64,000 nucleotides of DNA from Amphirosellinia nigrospora (taxonomy: Eukaryota > Ascomycota > Sordariomycetes > Xylariales > Xylariaceae): contig SCHM01000003.1 in NCBI GenBank assembly GCA_004123355.1, positions 1,612,001-1,676,000 of the forward strand, written 5' to 3'. Made by a program: the position numbers and the translations under genes. The notes beneath the pieces are model-generated. The model had not been told where the DNA came from. It worked only from the letters and a program-made list of their open reading frames with translations, and did no database searches. Positions 22,579 through 34,200 of this stretch are shown one piece after another; position 1 is the first letter of the stretch; each line of letters begins with the position of its first letter.

Positions 22579-22999
22579 ATGCAGAACTACATTTCGCCGT
22601 CGCCGCGATGATGATACCGGCTCTAGCCGTACCTCTCGAATCATCCGACATCATAGTCACACGCAGCCTATCTAACGTTACCAACAACGAGGCGCTTGCA
22701 GAGCTCGAGAGCAGGGCCACCGCCGACGTTTCTTGCTATTATACCGGGTTCAGTGGTTATGGCTGCACTGGGACCATGGGCGATATCATTGGCTACGACG
22801 AACGGTGCATCTACGCGAGGGCAGCACCTCCTTTTACATCAGTGCCGGCTGCCCTACGATGTTCGTCGGCCTCTATGAGCACAAGAAGTGCGAGAATGGT
22901 TATAATGTCTACGTGACAGCGCCGCCAGGAACATGCCATGATGTGAATACTGGGCACGCGTGGTTGAGTAGCTCGTGGACTGCTGTTACCACTACCTGA
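22579..22999 (+). CDS. small secreted six-cysteine protein (effector-like), two one-base breaks
   Basis: Reading from ATG 22579 gives MQNYI and then, after one lost base in the T3 run at 22592-22594, FAVAAMMIPALAVP, which makes a good signal peptide. The mature part runs through ELESRATADVSCYYTGFSGY, GCTGTMGDIIGYDERCIYAR. After a second one-base loss at the G3 run 22819-22821 it continues as STSFYISAGCPTMFVGLYEH, KKCENGYNVYVTAPPGTCHD to the stop at 22997-22999. Six cysteines follow the signal. A dibasic-like ESR near residue 48 could be a processing site. About 140 residues. The family is not recognised; an extracellular role is inferred from the signal peptide and cysteine pattern. Confidence 0.6.
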
Positions 23000-24028
23000 T
23001 CCGGCAAGGCGAATGCAAGGGAGCTATGGGAACGGGTGGTTTATTAACTGGTGGGAGTTACCTTCTTTGAGCTTGACTATCACTTATACAGCGAGCTCAA
23101 GACGATAGTCTGAATAAAACCGTGCATCCTAAATCTGCTACTTTCAACCAACTCGAGATTTTCCTGTTAAATCGAGATACTATTTTATCACTATGCCTTC
23201 CTAAACCGACAGGATACTGTACTATATGTGAATGGAGATGTAGTAGTAAGACCGCACATCTTATTGTTCGATGTTTGGAAGATCGGATTGGTACGGTTAA
23301 GCGTTAGACTACCGTGAGCTCGACAAGGTCCCCTTTAGAGTTAAAGGCTAGCCACCGCCGTTATTCTTACTAATAACGATCTTCTGAAAACTATTAAGGG
23401 ACTCCTATGCTTTTAACAATCAGTGCTCCATTATTTCATGCACGTGATCTCCTTCTAGCAACTCGTACACATTCACGACAGGGTGCTGTGGATGTGACCA
23501 CCACTATGGATATTTCCTCGTACGATAGAGTTACTTTTTTACCCGAAAGTCTTCATCTTAGTTTATATATCGAGTCTTTGCTAAATAGGCCATTCTCAGC
23601 ACAAACTTGATCACTTTCTTGTCTTCAGCATAAATATAGGGTTACAAGTATGCAGGGCTCTTAGTAGCCGCTGTATATAAGTGAAAGATTCTTAGCACTT
23701 CTAATCCCCTTGGTAGAGTAGCATTTCGACAGTATTACAGCGGCTAGGTGACGTGGGCTGTTAACTTGAGTAGTGTTGCCTCTCTACCTAAGATGGAGAT
23801 ATCGTCGGTGGCAACACTAAGGAAGCTCAAGCATATTTTTTACTCCCATGAATGATAATGAGGTTAGTATTTCCTATATATAAACGAAGCGTAATTCTAG
23901 TACACAAGGGATAGTCAAGCAACTTGGGTTCTATCAAGTAAATGACAGCCATTTCCAGCCCTATCATGGCACCCACTTGGCTGGCCGATGGCTGATAAAA
24001 CGCACCGTATTTTGGTACACTTGATTCA
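23000..24028. other. gene-free stretch with a hairpin
   Basis: Short chance frames only (for example 23407-23610). The region contains the inverted repeat listed at 23765-23831 and several TATA-like, low-GC tracts. Confidence 0.4.
23765..23831. repeat. imperfect inverted repeat/hairpin
   Basis: TAGTGTTGCC (23771-23780) pairs perfectly with GGCAACACTA (23810-23819). CTTGAG (23765-23770) pairs with CTCAAG (23826-23831) after a 6-base bulge. The loop is about 29 bases. This could be a MITE-like remnant, a terminator-like hairpin or an unlinked chance palindrome. Confidence 0.5.
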
Positions 24029-24835
24029 TTATATTCCCAAAAGCTTTACCTGTCTGCAGAGATCTGGCATGGCGCCCCCGGTATTCATATCCGGCAAGAT
24101 GATCTGATCCATATTTAGGTCACTAATAGGCTTCCGGAAAAGCATAACGTTGGTGATGACACCTTGAATAACAAGGTGCACTTGCTTGTGAGCTTCATAT
24201 CCGAGAAGCATTTCTTGGCAAGGCATTTCAGAAGATGCCAGTGTCTCAAGAATCAACCATATGGGAAGCCGGGAAGACGGAGCCACGGCCGTTTCCGACA
24301 TGAACCCGACTTTGAAGCCGCACTCCGGGCACAAGATCACCACCAGCTGCGGAGCCAATCATCGGCGATAGTTAGCCCCTGAGCACTGCCCTAGCCACAT
24401 ACGTGGCTAGTGGCAGGCTAGCCACACCAGTGACACTCAAGGAACTAAGCTGCGACACAGCTGGCAGCTCTATTACAGGTGGTGCCAGCTGTTTTTACTG
24501 CACCATTAGACGGGCATGTTAGTTGATAAGTAAGTAATAAGCTTACATTTAATTTGCGTATTCAAGAGGCGGTTCCATCATCGTCTCGTTCGCATCGCTC
24601 AAGATCCGCAGGCATTGATCCAGGTAACAGTTCCAATGGAGGGGCTCTGATTTCCTATAAGCCGCCCATGTACTGAATTGGGTCTTTGAACCTTTTAATC
24701 TAAGAAGGTTGTAGTCATATAAATATTATCGAGGTAAGATACCTCTCATCGTCTATGTAACATTCTATTTGATCAATTCCCGACCGACTTCGCTCCCTTG
24801 GGCTTTCCATCTGTGTCGGATGAACCTTGATCCTG
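24029..24835. other. unassigned stretch with one long minus-strand frame
   Basis: A 109-codon minus-strand frame at 24029-24358 (containing PSSRLPIWLILETLASSEMP) has no ATG at its start and no family I recognise. It may be an exon of an unknown gene. A short palindrome CTAGCCAC/GTGGCTAG lies at 24391-24410, with another GCTAGCCAC copy just after. Confidence 0.3.
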
Positions 24836-25205
24836 TCAATACTTCTTGAAGTCTGCCGCGGTGTTCCCTTGGTTTGCTGACGATGGCATTAGTGGAAATA
24901 CCGACACCCCTTGCGACAACAGTGGCTCACTATACGGGGCAAACTTCGCAAGCTCATCCCATCGCTTGTTCTCAAGTGGTCCCAAGCTGCGTGCATAGTT
25001 CCCTGCGGGAGGTAGATGCTGTGTTTCACGCCATTGTCATCTTCGTATCCATGTTGTTTGGGTCTGCAGTTGGCAAAGGACCTGCTGGAAGTTTGAGTGT
25101 TTTCTCAACGCCATCTTTGCCTCGAACCACAATGGTGTTTGGCTCGGCACCATATTGAATTGGGATCTTCTTGGCCGGGCCGGCTGTGTGGGCTGGCTGA
25201 TCCAT
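24836..25205 (-). CDS. small uncharacterised protein, frame broken once
   Basis: From ATG 25205 the frame reads MDQPAHTAGPAKKIPIQYGA, EPNTIVVRGKDGVEKTLKLP, AGPLPTADPNNMDTKMTMA and then stops. The neighbouring frame continues with ETQHLPPAGNYARSLGPL, ENKRWDELAKFAPYSEPLLS and QGVSVFPLMPSSANQGNTAA to the stop at 24836-24838. The joined product would be about 122 residues, hydrophilic, without signal peptide or membrane segment. No family is recognised. Coherent amino-acid composition on both sides supports a real gene with a small deletion near 25027. Confidence 0.45.
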
Positions 25206-26569
25206 GGTGAAGATGGGATAAACTGAAAGTTTATGAATTAAAAAATGCCGAATCGCGTGTCAAGTTGTGGGCATCAGCCTTAATCTACCTACCTCGTGGG
25301 TATGGTGTGGTGGTGTTAGACCAAATGCCGCGCAGCCCCGCAGAGAAGTGGTTGCCTAGCGCTATACTGCTCTAAGCTCCACTGCCTACCCACCGCTCTA
25401 TAGCTCAATGGTCAACCCATGAAGAGTGCTGTGCAGACAAGTACCCAAGCAGAAGCATGATGCCAGCCCATACAATTGACAACAGTGGTTGAATGATATC
25501 ACTTGCACCTAGAACTTGGTATGTGAGCGGAAAGCTACCCTTGAGACATTGCCCCCTATGGCATACGACTGTGTGAATGTTGCGGCGAACACCGCGCTGA
25601 AGAATCAGTTCAAGTAGCATGTTAACCGCTTGGAGTGACCTGGTGAGCACCAAAATACCATGGTATTCCCCACTAGCTGCGCGAATTAAGAAGAAAAAAG
25701 GACGAAGGGTGTGATTGTGCGTAGGATTGGTACGCAATATAATAATTGCAACCTGGAGACCTTGCATCATAGTCTTGGTTGGGATGATATTGCATGGTGA
25801 AGGGCCGACCTGCCGTAGGATGAGCGGTGAGGAGGGAGACGCTGAGTTTAACACGTATAACAATATAACTTGAGTGATACGGCATTCGGCGGTAGATACT
25901 AATGATGGCGGTTAATGGATGTAATACAGGGTGGTATGCCCATCATAGATGAACCAAAGCGCTCTGCGTCTCGCGAAAAGACGGTCAACTCCGTGGTCAA
26001 CTTACACAGGCGACCTGGATCTAGAGCGTTGTAACACATTCTTGAAACTATTTATGAGCTGCCCGGATTAAATGGCCGAAAAAGACAAATGCAGGTTGTC
26101 ACAGGCACAAGCACAAAGACACAAAGAGGATTTCCATATACAGTCAGATAGCGAACACAGAGACCATTTTAGACCTTTCGTACAACAATAAATATCTATC
26201 ACCTACCGCAAGCACGGGTCTGTCGCACGGAATGTTCCACAGTGATTACGGTCAGAACATGGTGTTACTGATCGATCCTTCAGTAGGACCTGAACACGAA
26301 ACAGAGAAAACACATGAACTACAACAAGACGCAACACGTAGCTACTAGCGGTATCACAGTTCTGACATGAGTAGAATGACCAATATCTCGATGCAGGCCT
26401 TAGCCACATAGCCATCATGACCTGTTCAAATAACCAGCGGGTATAAATGATGTGGCCACCCGGTGGGAAATGTGGATAATGCTCACATCCCAGACAGCTC
26501 ATCATCAAGACTCTAGGCAATTCTCATCACTCACAATTAGTACACTAAATTTTCGCTCATCACTACAAG
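25206..26569. other. intergenic stretch
   Basis: A 152-codon minus-strand frame (25405-25863) lacks an initiating ATG and a recognisable domain, although it has one hydrophobic segment. I regard it as unsupported. The end of the stretch is the promoter of the three-exon secreted gene. Confidence 0.35.
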
Positions 26570-26946
26570 ATGCTGTTCCGCTTCGCGCTTGTCCCCGTTT
26601 CCGTTCTCCTTTTATTCTCTAGTCAGGTCTCCAGTGCCGCTGTCAACCCTTCCAACATGGTCCATCGCGCCATTGAGACTGCCACTGACCCCTGTCAGTA
26701 TCTGACAATGCACACAAAACGCTGCTTGCCTGCTAACTAGAATATAGACTCCGCGTGCAACTGCCCGAACAATTGTAGTCACAAGGAAGGAAGTAGCTGT
26801 ACGTACTACGCGGGGCCATCGGACAGCCCTAACAAGATTCACGGCAGTAAGCTTGATTTTACTCTGTCTATAACTGACCGCAACAATTAACCCCTTGTCT
26901 AGCTTGCTCCAATCGAGACGGCAAGCTCACATGCATTGCCAAGTAA
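26570..26946 (+). CDS. three-exon secreted six-cysteine protein (effector-like)
   Basis: Proposed exons are 26570-26693, 26748-26846 and 26903-26946. They join in frame to give 88 residues and the stop TAA at 26944-26946. Intron 1 (54 bp) has donor GTCAGT, branch CTAAC and acceptor ATAG. Intron 2 (56 bp) has donor GTAAGC, branch CTGAC and acceptor CTAG. Residues 1-23 form a strong signal peptide (MLFRFALVPVSVLLLFSSQV plus SSA). The mature part holds six cysteines in the pattern CxC-x3-C-x6-C-x16-C-x8-C (SACNCPNNC, SSCTYYAG, GTCSN, LTCIAK). No exon is long enough to stand out as an open frame. The family is not recognised. A secreted disulfide-rich role is inferred. No frame defect is present. 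Confidence 0.65.
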
Positions 26947-27359
26947 AGTGGTCTGGCCGGTACATCAGCTAAAGCTATGCTTTCATCATACATGTTTCCA
27001 TTTCTGCACTTTCAGGGGTCGCATTGACACTGCAGACGCGCATATCAACAAACCTGTTGTCGATAATGGGCGGGTCATTAGCGAAGTATTGGGGGGATAC
27101 TACTGTCACGGAGTTGAGCATGAGTAAGGCCAAGAGAACTTATGCGGAGCTCATGTATAGTCGGCGAAGATCAACTCATTTTTGGGGATTCAACACTGTC
27201 TATATACTAGCTAGAGGACATGGCATCTTCCCTCTATGAGATTTATATCTAGACTTTCCGCCCAAAATGCAGCCTCTGTTTTCCGCCTTCACTTGGAAAT
27301 TTACATATAATGATGGTAAAATAATTTTCTTGGGGACGCGTGACATGGTTTAATTAGGT
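26947..27359. other. intergenic with a possible gene remnant
   Basis: The plus-strand frame at 27024-27239 includes LAKYWGDTTVTELSMSKAKR and TYAELMYSRRRSTHFWGFNT. This reads like enzyme sequence, perhaps a decayed hydrolase fragment, but I cannot assign it. No start or flanking exon was found. Confidence 0.3.
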
Positions 27360-28303
27360 TTACCCAAGTTGCGTATCGTGAAGGGAGAATAGAGGTGATT
27401 CGCCCCTTTTCGCCCGCCATCTATTAGTAGATCGGTAAAGTTCCCAACACCCTGCGATAGTCCATCCCCACGAAGATTGAGCAAAACTTTCCGTCACTTC
27501 CCAGCCATAAGAGTCCCACGGATCACTCCACACAATAAACGCGGCATCGGTGAGGCCTCCACGACCTACCATAGCACTACACAGCTCATCCTCATCGAAA
27601 GATTCTGTGCCACAACGTAGCAAATTGTCCCGCATAGGAGGTATGGGAAGAAGGTCGAGCCAGGGGTGGTGCAGTGTGCGGCGTTGTATATCCGTAGGTT
27701 GCAACTCGGTCGGTAAGGCACTAACCTCTCGATTTATACTTAGTGGACATGGCCCTTCCAGGTTGAAATACGAGATGGCCTCGTCGTCGAGCCCCTCGCT
27801 CGATGTAATGCCAAGAACCTTTGCATTTGCCATTATTGCACGAGCAAAATTGAACCTAACTAGGCTAGGCAACAAGGTAGGCCTTAGCGCGCGTGCCAGC
27901 CAGTTGTTGTAGACGGAGGCCTCGAAAGCGCGGACGAGGGAGTGGTTTTCCCAAGAGTCAGGATCACGGATATTTATGGCGTTAACAATCTTCTCGAAAT
28001 CCTCTTGTCGTGTTAAGGTGGTCTGAAGACGCCTTAACGTCAGACATGAATTTGCCCGGACGGTATTCGTAGGACTAGAGCTATCTGTGGATACTTCTGC
28101 TTCGTTCCGGCGACGAGATCCTACAAGAGAATTAGCCGTCGGCATCGTATCGGGGATTATGCACCTACGACGGGCTCTCTGATTAATCCGGTTCTGAATT
28201 TTTCTTCTTTCACGGGAATTACCCAGACCCGCCAATTGTCCTCACAGGACCACGGGAGCGATGGCGGATGGAGATTCAGGGGGCCGTTCGAGGGCTGCGA
28301 CAT
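27360..28303 (-). CDS. bZIP-like transcription factor with DUF3425 domain
   Basis: The ATG at 28303 gives MSQPSNGPLNLHPPSLPWSC and EDNWR. After one lost base in the G3 run (plus strand 28228-28230) it continues as GLGNSRERRKIQNRINQRAR, a bZIP-type basic region, though a leucine zipper is not obvious. The C-terminal half is a DUF3425 domain: HHPWLDLLPIPPMRDNLLRC, DEDELCSAMVG, IVWSDPWDSYGWEVTESFAQ and a final YRSTNRWRAKRGESPLFSL. Length of about 314 residues suits this fungal-specific regulator family. It is probably nuclear. It is divergent to the aldo-keto reductase at 29062, so it could regulate it; that is inference from position only. Confidence 0.75.
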
Positions 28304-29061
28304 GATAAACAAGATGATCCACAAGATCATCAACCTCGTATAAAGCTAGGCCATTCACGTTTCACCTGTATCCTGTCACGACGCGTTCAAGAGCAAAGCT
28401 AGATATGCAGACGGATGACAGGTGCAGGTATCTCGACCCATCGTGCTTCGATGAAGTCGCGCTGGCGTCATTTTTGGGTTGAGGGCTGAGACTACCAAGA
28501 CGGAGATTAGGGGCAAATATCGAGTTTAGCGTATTAAACGCACTAACCCCGCGACGGCCCCTGCACGTGCATGCACCTGTCATCAACCTGCATTAGCTCA
28601 TCAACCCGTTCCACACTCTTAATGCCGTCTATTTTAGCAGATATCAACTACTATTCTCATGATATCGCCACAATTATGTCCGCCAGCGTTATCAAAACGG
28701 CATGTCAAACGACCCCTAAAGTCCGCCGCAGCAGCTACTTCCATGGCTTATGTACAGTAGTGTGGCTTCATGCGGGCTCGTTAATTCAACAGCCAATAAG
28801 ATGAAGTAGTATGGATTAAATCTTGACTAATACCGACGTAACCAAACAGAAGGGATTTTCGGCTGCGGTAGGGCATTCATGGTCTCGTGTAGGCATCATG
28901 AAGGTCATTATGAAATGACTCGTCGCATGTTACAAAAACTATAAAGTTGTCGGGGCCGTCGACTGTTCTTTCTCTTGCTTTACCTATTCAACACTTCAAA
29001 CTAATACTTCTTAGTGGACGAATTTCATCATCTTAAACCTTTTCAAAATCCAGTTGTCATC
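28304..29061. other. divergent promoter region of bZIP and AKR genes
   Basis: About 760 bp shared upstream sequence. TATAAAG at 28940-28946 is a likely TATA box for the AKR gene, 122 bp before its ATG. A 77-codon frame at 28571-28804 has no recognisable domain. Confidence 0.45.
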
Positions 29062-30208
29062 ATGTCTTTCTATCAAGCCGCCCCGGAACCGGCGACCGAG
29101 CTCGGTCGATATCGCATCATGTGCCCGTCTGCAGGTGTACGAGTGTCCCCTCTCCAACTCGGTGCTATGTCTATCGGAAGTGCCTGGTCCAGCTTCATGG
29201 GGAGCATGGACAAGGACCAGTCTTTTGAGCTCCTTGATGCGTATTTCCAGAAGGGGGCAATTTCATCGACACTGCCAACAACTACCAAGATGAGGAATCC
29301 GAGCGCTGGCTCGGCGAATGGATGGCTTCACGCAAGAATCGGGAGCATATCATCCTGGCCACCAAGTTCACTACCGATTACAGATCACATGAACTTGGCA
29401 AAGGAAAGCTCGTAAATGCCTGTGGCAATCACAGAAGAACATTCGCATCTCCCTCCGAGATTCTCTCGCTAAATTAAAAACCGACTATATCGACATTCTG
29501 TACCTTCACTGGTGGGACTGGACAACCTCTATCGAGGAAGTTATGGACACCCTTCACGCCGTTGTTCAAGAAGGCAAAGTCTTGTATCTCGGTATCTCCG
29601 ACACTCCTGCCTGGATTGTCAGTGCCGCCAACACATACGCCAAAGCGCACGGTAAAACCCCCTTCTCCATCTACCAAGGGCGCTGGAACGTGATGCGCCG
29701 GGATTTCGAACGCGACATTATCCCCATGGCTCGACATTTCGGCATGGCTCTAGCGCCCTGGGACGTCCTCGGCCAGGGCAAATTTCAAGGCACCAAGGAG
29801 ATTGAAGCACGAAAGCAGAGGGGTGAAAGTCTCCGAAGCCTCGGTGGAGCTGAACAAACCGAACAAGAAGTTAAGACCAGCGCGGCCCTCGCCAAAGTCG
29901 CCGAGGAGCATGGAATCGAATCCGTTACAGCAGTTGCGCTCGCCTATGTCTTGGCCAAATACCCATACTGCTACCCCATCGTCGGAGGACGCAAAATCAG
30001 CCACCTGGAGGACAATATCCAGTCGCTCAAGATCAAATTGACCACGGCACAGATCGAGGAGCTTGAGTCCGTCACATCGTTCGATGTAGGATTCCCTTGT
30101 AATCTGATCGGAAACGAACTAGGGGAGAGGGGGGAAATCTCATCTTTCATGGCTTCTGCGGGGCATGTTGCCGTTGTTCGAAACGCTCAGTCTATCAATC
30201 ATGCTTAG
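29062..30208 (+). CDS. aldo-keto reductase (aryl-alcohol dehydrogenase/norsolorinic acid reductase-like)
   Basis: An NADPH-dependent (beta/alpha)8 reductase, probably cytosolic. [12 protein letters not shown] is the first strand. [20 protein letters not shown] carries the catalytic Asp and Tyr, ATKFTTDYR the Lys, and [10 protein letters not shown] the His. [30 protein letters not shown] and [20 protein letters not shown] are typical of the AAD/StcV subgroup. Two one-base losses break the frame: the G5 run at 29253-29257 (QKG|NFIDTA) and near 29431-29440 (GNHR|KNIRISL). The frame then stays open for more than 220 codons to 30206-30208. About 380 residues, matching the family. The neighbouring bZIP gene is divergent. 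Confidence 0.8.
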
Positions 30209-31264
30209 TGAGTCTTTTATGGCTGACTTATGTCACTAAAGTCTAAGATAAAGGCTATTATATTTTATTTGTATAACGACGTAGCCCTGCTATTGTAGAA
30301 CGGAGTACCTTCAGCTTTGTCTGAGTGTTAGAGATGCTCTGACATGCTTTCAATGAATATCTCAGCGTTAGATCTTGAATATTCGTTCTCTCTACACCTT
30401 ATATGTAGTGATATGTGCAGAATCTTCTGTTGCGCAACATTCTAAACAATTACTAACGTAGGACTGACGATCAACGCCGTTTGTAAGGATTTCAGATCAG
30501 TAAATTAGCAGGTTATGGAGCATTAGCCCGTCCATTAACTAAGAAATTAGTTCAGCTTGAGATGAGGACGCTAGCCATCCATGTAGTAGTGTAGTGGCCG
30601 TTTTTAGTACTGGCATTCTAGTCTTGATCGAGGAAGGGTTTTGAAAATAGCGGAGCGAGCGTGTATTTTAGTTTCGGCACGTGTAGGTCAATTTTCGCAG
30701 CTTTAGCGCTGGCCCACCCCGCTCACGCTCCCAATACAAGTACTCAACTACTAGACAAGTGCCCTGAAGTGTGCTCCAGATTAAGATCTTAGGTTAATAT
30801 ATAATAACTCTAACGATGACCGTTCAACCTTATCTGCAGCTTGAATTTTTTTTTAGAGAAAACTAGAGTCTAGGACAAGAGATGGTTCCGCGATAACACC
30901 TTCCGAGGACAGTTAGTGCTGTATCGGGACATAAGAAATTGACTTCTATTTGAAAATTTAGGCGACACTACTAGTTTTCGCTGGCGAAAATATTGTAAGA
31001 AGTCCTGTGTCTTATGAAAAGTCTAAAGCGAATTATCTAGATGCTAGAGTCTAGGGGCTAGACTATCCAGCTCGAGCTTATGTTAGAAGCGCAAATCCTC
31101 ACTACCATACAGCCAACATCACGGCCAATGTCCTTGCGAAAGAAGATATTTCCATTCTGGATAATGTCGCAGTTTATGGCAGCACTGCAAATTGGCTGCT
31201 AAAGCTATCAAATCATGTTGATGCTTCAGCATCGCACTTTCGACCAAATCTAGAGCCTGCAGGG
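30209..31264. other. intergenic
   Basis: This is the 3' flank of both the AKR gene and the giant minus-strand gene. No supported gene, repeat or RNA is seen; one T9 tract lies near 30847-30855. Confidence 0.4.
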
Positions 31265-34200
31265 CTATTGCTCAAAATCCGACCTCTGAAGTAGCTTCCC
31301 TTCGAGTATGCTACCTACATGTGTCTTAGAAATACTTTGGCCATTACGCCGAATCCTCGACGTCAAGATCTGGCAAAATTGAACCGGGCTCTTGTCAAAT
31401 CTGGGCTTTCCGTTGCTATCACGTATGATATATCCATCCACCGCGACAAGTTGACCCTGTTGGGGGACATCGGATGCGAGGCCCAAGAACTGGCAAGTGG
31501 CCAAATAATCATCGTATGTATTGAGGTAAAGCTGACCTGCGAAGAGGTTCAGCTCAACTCGCAAAGTAGGCGGGACCTCCAGTTGCGGTTGCCGAGCTGG
31601 AATGGCAAAAAAGTCCAGTTTGTCGAATGATTGGTGACCGATTATACAACGCGGTTTATAGAGATGCAGCGTTACTCTGTCCGATCTCCTCGACTGAAGT
31701 ATTGGCATGATTTTCTCGGCTTCATGTGGGCTTATGACCATCAAAACGTCGACAACACTACTCCCTTTAGCACGACTCGATAGAATCCATTGAACGGGAC
31801 GCTGGTGCGAGTCTGAAACGTAACCAGCAGCCCGGGTATTTACCGCATGTACCGGCAGCGCGAAGTCCCTTGTCACAAGCAGTTTACCACTGTTGAGTTG
31901 CAACGCCTTAAAATACTTAGCTGCGCTTGTCTTCGATAACGCATGAAACGCTGGCGTATAGGCTGATGAATTAGGTTTCAAGTTACCCGTGTTGACAAAA
32001 AGACGACATCAGCATGCAGCAAGTGACCAGCTGGCCGTGCAGAATTTGGACGCTGCACCTGGCGCTCCTGCTCAACTTCTGGAGCTAGCTCACGCTCCTG
32101 TTCCTTTTCCTCATCTAATGTGCTTGAGTTGAAGTTTAAGTGCTCAAACTCGCTGCAGCGCTCCCTGATCTTGCCCAGTCCTCGAGTCCCGGTGCCCAGC
32201 AAGCTTGAGATTGACGTTGCATCTCCGGGGCGGGGTCCATATCTGTCTTCTATAGATTGGGCCTCCTTTTCCAGAAAATTTCTAGCAATGGTACAAGTCA
32301 TGCTCGTGACTCCGTTGGCTTGGGCCGATTTCCAGAGCTCTACCTGACGTAGGAAACGAACGCCTTGCGCAGCCCAAAGTGGCATGCTTCTTTTGGTCTC
32401 CGCGAAGGTTTCGGAGATAGCCCAATGCAACACGTCTTGTACTCTGATGGCGGCGCCTGGCGGTATGGCGGTGACCTTCTGAATTCTCTCCCTCATCTCG
32501 GCGTTTACGCAGAAGACGACAGACTGCCCCCTTCCAAGATCTCTCATTCTCATGCAGGCTGAAATCAATTAGCATTCGTATACAGAACATATCAGGCTTA
32601 AGCTTACCTTGTACTAATCTATCCTTAGTCAAGTCTGCACCAAGAGTTACGGCGGCTCTGTAGTCGTCTGGCAATTTGAGGTCAATACCTCGTGTGTGGG
32701 CCTCGTCTAAAAATACGAGACAAGCATCGAGTCGAGCGGCATACGAAGATGTCTGGAGGAGCTCTACGCTTCCTCCGCGATCAATGACAATTAGCTCGTC
32801 GTCGTCGTTTACAAAAATCGCGGCTTGTATCCCGGTGTCTGTAACCATCTGCAACCAGGTCTGTGCGACTTGCCGGTTATTCAGTTCTAGAATCTGAGCC
32901 CCGACATCGAGTATTACTCGTATCGGCCTTTCGAAGTTAACGACTATGTCGAGAAAGCGTTGCGCATCTGTACTGGAAAGAGGTGATCGGTCGGGTAGTT
33001 CAATAACCAAGTTCTCTGGCTGTAAAATATGCTCCAAAACGAGTGCATTGGTATGACTTTGCGAAGGGAGATTAAGATGTTTCATATAAAGTGGTAAGAC
33101 TTTCCGCGAGTCGTTGGTGCCGCTGAATCCTGTCGTATAATTGACTTTCTGCTTTCCAATATCCCACCCAGAGGCAGAGAGCTTGTAAGGAAACTCCTTT
33201 ACCTCCTTGCAAAACACAACGTGCCCTAGAAAATAATCTACGACACTTTTCGCGTACTTGAGGTGTGGAAACACATTTTCAATACACTGTGGACGGTCCT
33301 TTATATTAATACCTTCTAGTTGACGAAAAGATGCTGGCATGCTGCTGCTGTCTTTCATCCAAACATCGTATTCAATGCTCGCCTGATCCGATTCCATGAG
33401 ATGCCCTAGTGCGATGAATAGGTCTTCATCTTCGAGCCCGCCGTAATAATATGTCAAGCTTGTGAGAGCGATGACAATATCGGGATGGCTGAATTCGGAT
33501 CGGGGCGTTGGGTTGTCTTTGGCTCGGTATGGTACAGCCAACTTCGTCGGTGGTGTACGATCGGCAGCAAGTCCAAAGTCAACTCGCCATCTCTTTCGCC
33601 TGAGCGCAAACACAAGGACCCCCCAGCCAGGATGCCACGGAGGAGAAGAAGCAGAGGCTTTGTGCTCTCGGTCCAAAACCTTTCGCCACTAGAACCCTCA
33701 ACCGCACTGATTTCTCCTGGGCTCAGATTATGTTGAGTAAGATATTGAAACACGGCTTCTCTGACATCTTTTTGTTGTCTGGCTATTGGAAAACCATCGA
33801 GTCCCTTGTCGCAAATCTGTCTTGCTACCCTCTTGAGGAGAAGCTCGCCGGCATCTCCCTTCAGGATACGTACTCTGGGAAACTCACCCTCATGCCGGCG
33901 ATCAATCTCTATTGACTTCGGTAACTCGTCTGAGATATCGCCAACGAGGGATCGTACCAAGCTAAGCACTTGTTGCATGCATATCCAGCGAGCAGGGCTC
34001 AATTCAATTGGCCGCTGGGTTCCCATGGTATAGATAAGTTCAAACTTGGGGCTAAAGTTCTCGTCGCTCTCGTCGACAACATCTCTTGAATTATTGTCAA
34101 AATAGTCCTGAAGGCGTATGAATGAGCTGCCTATACTTTCCTTGCTAGTGCTCTCGCCACAAAAACATTCAATTCCCATCAGCTGGAAGGAAAGAAGTTG

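Noticed and set aside
10417..23000. Secondary-metabolite cluster
   Set aside because: Oxidoreductases are adjacent but no polyketide, peptide or terpene synthase is present in the window.
25395..25440. tRNA A-box-like TAGCTCAATGGT
   Set aside because: No B-box or cloverleaf could be built around it.
25405..25863. 152-codon minus-strand frame with a hydrophobic segment
   Set aside because: It lacks an initiating ATG and any recognisable motif; likely chance.
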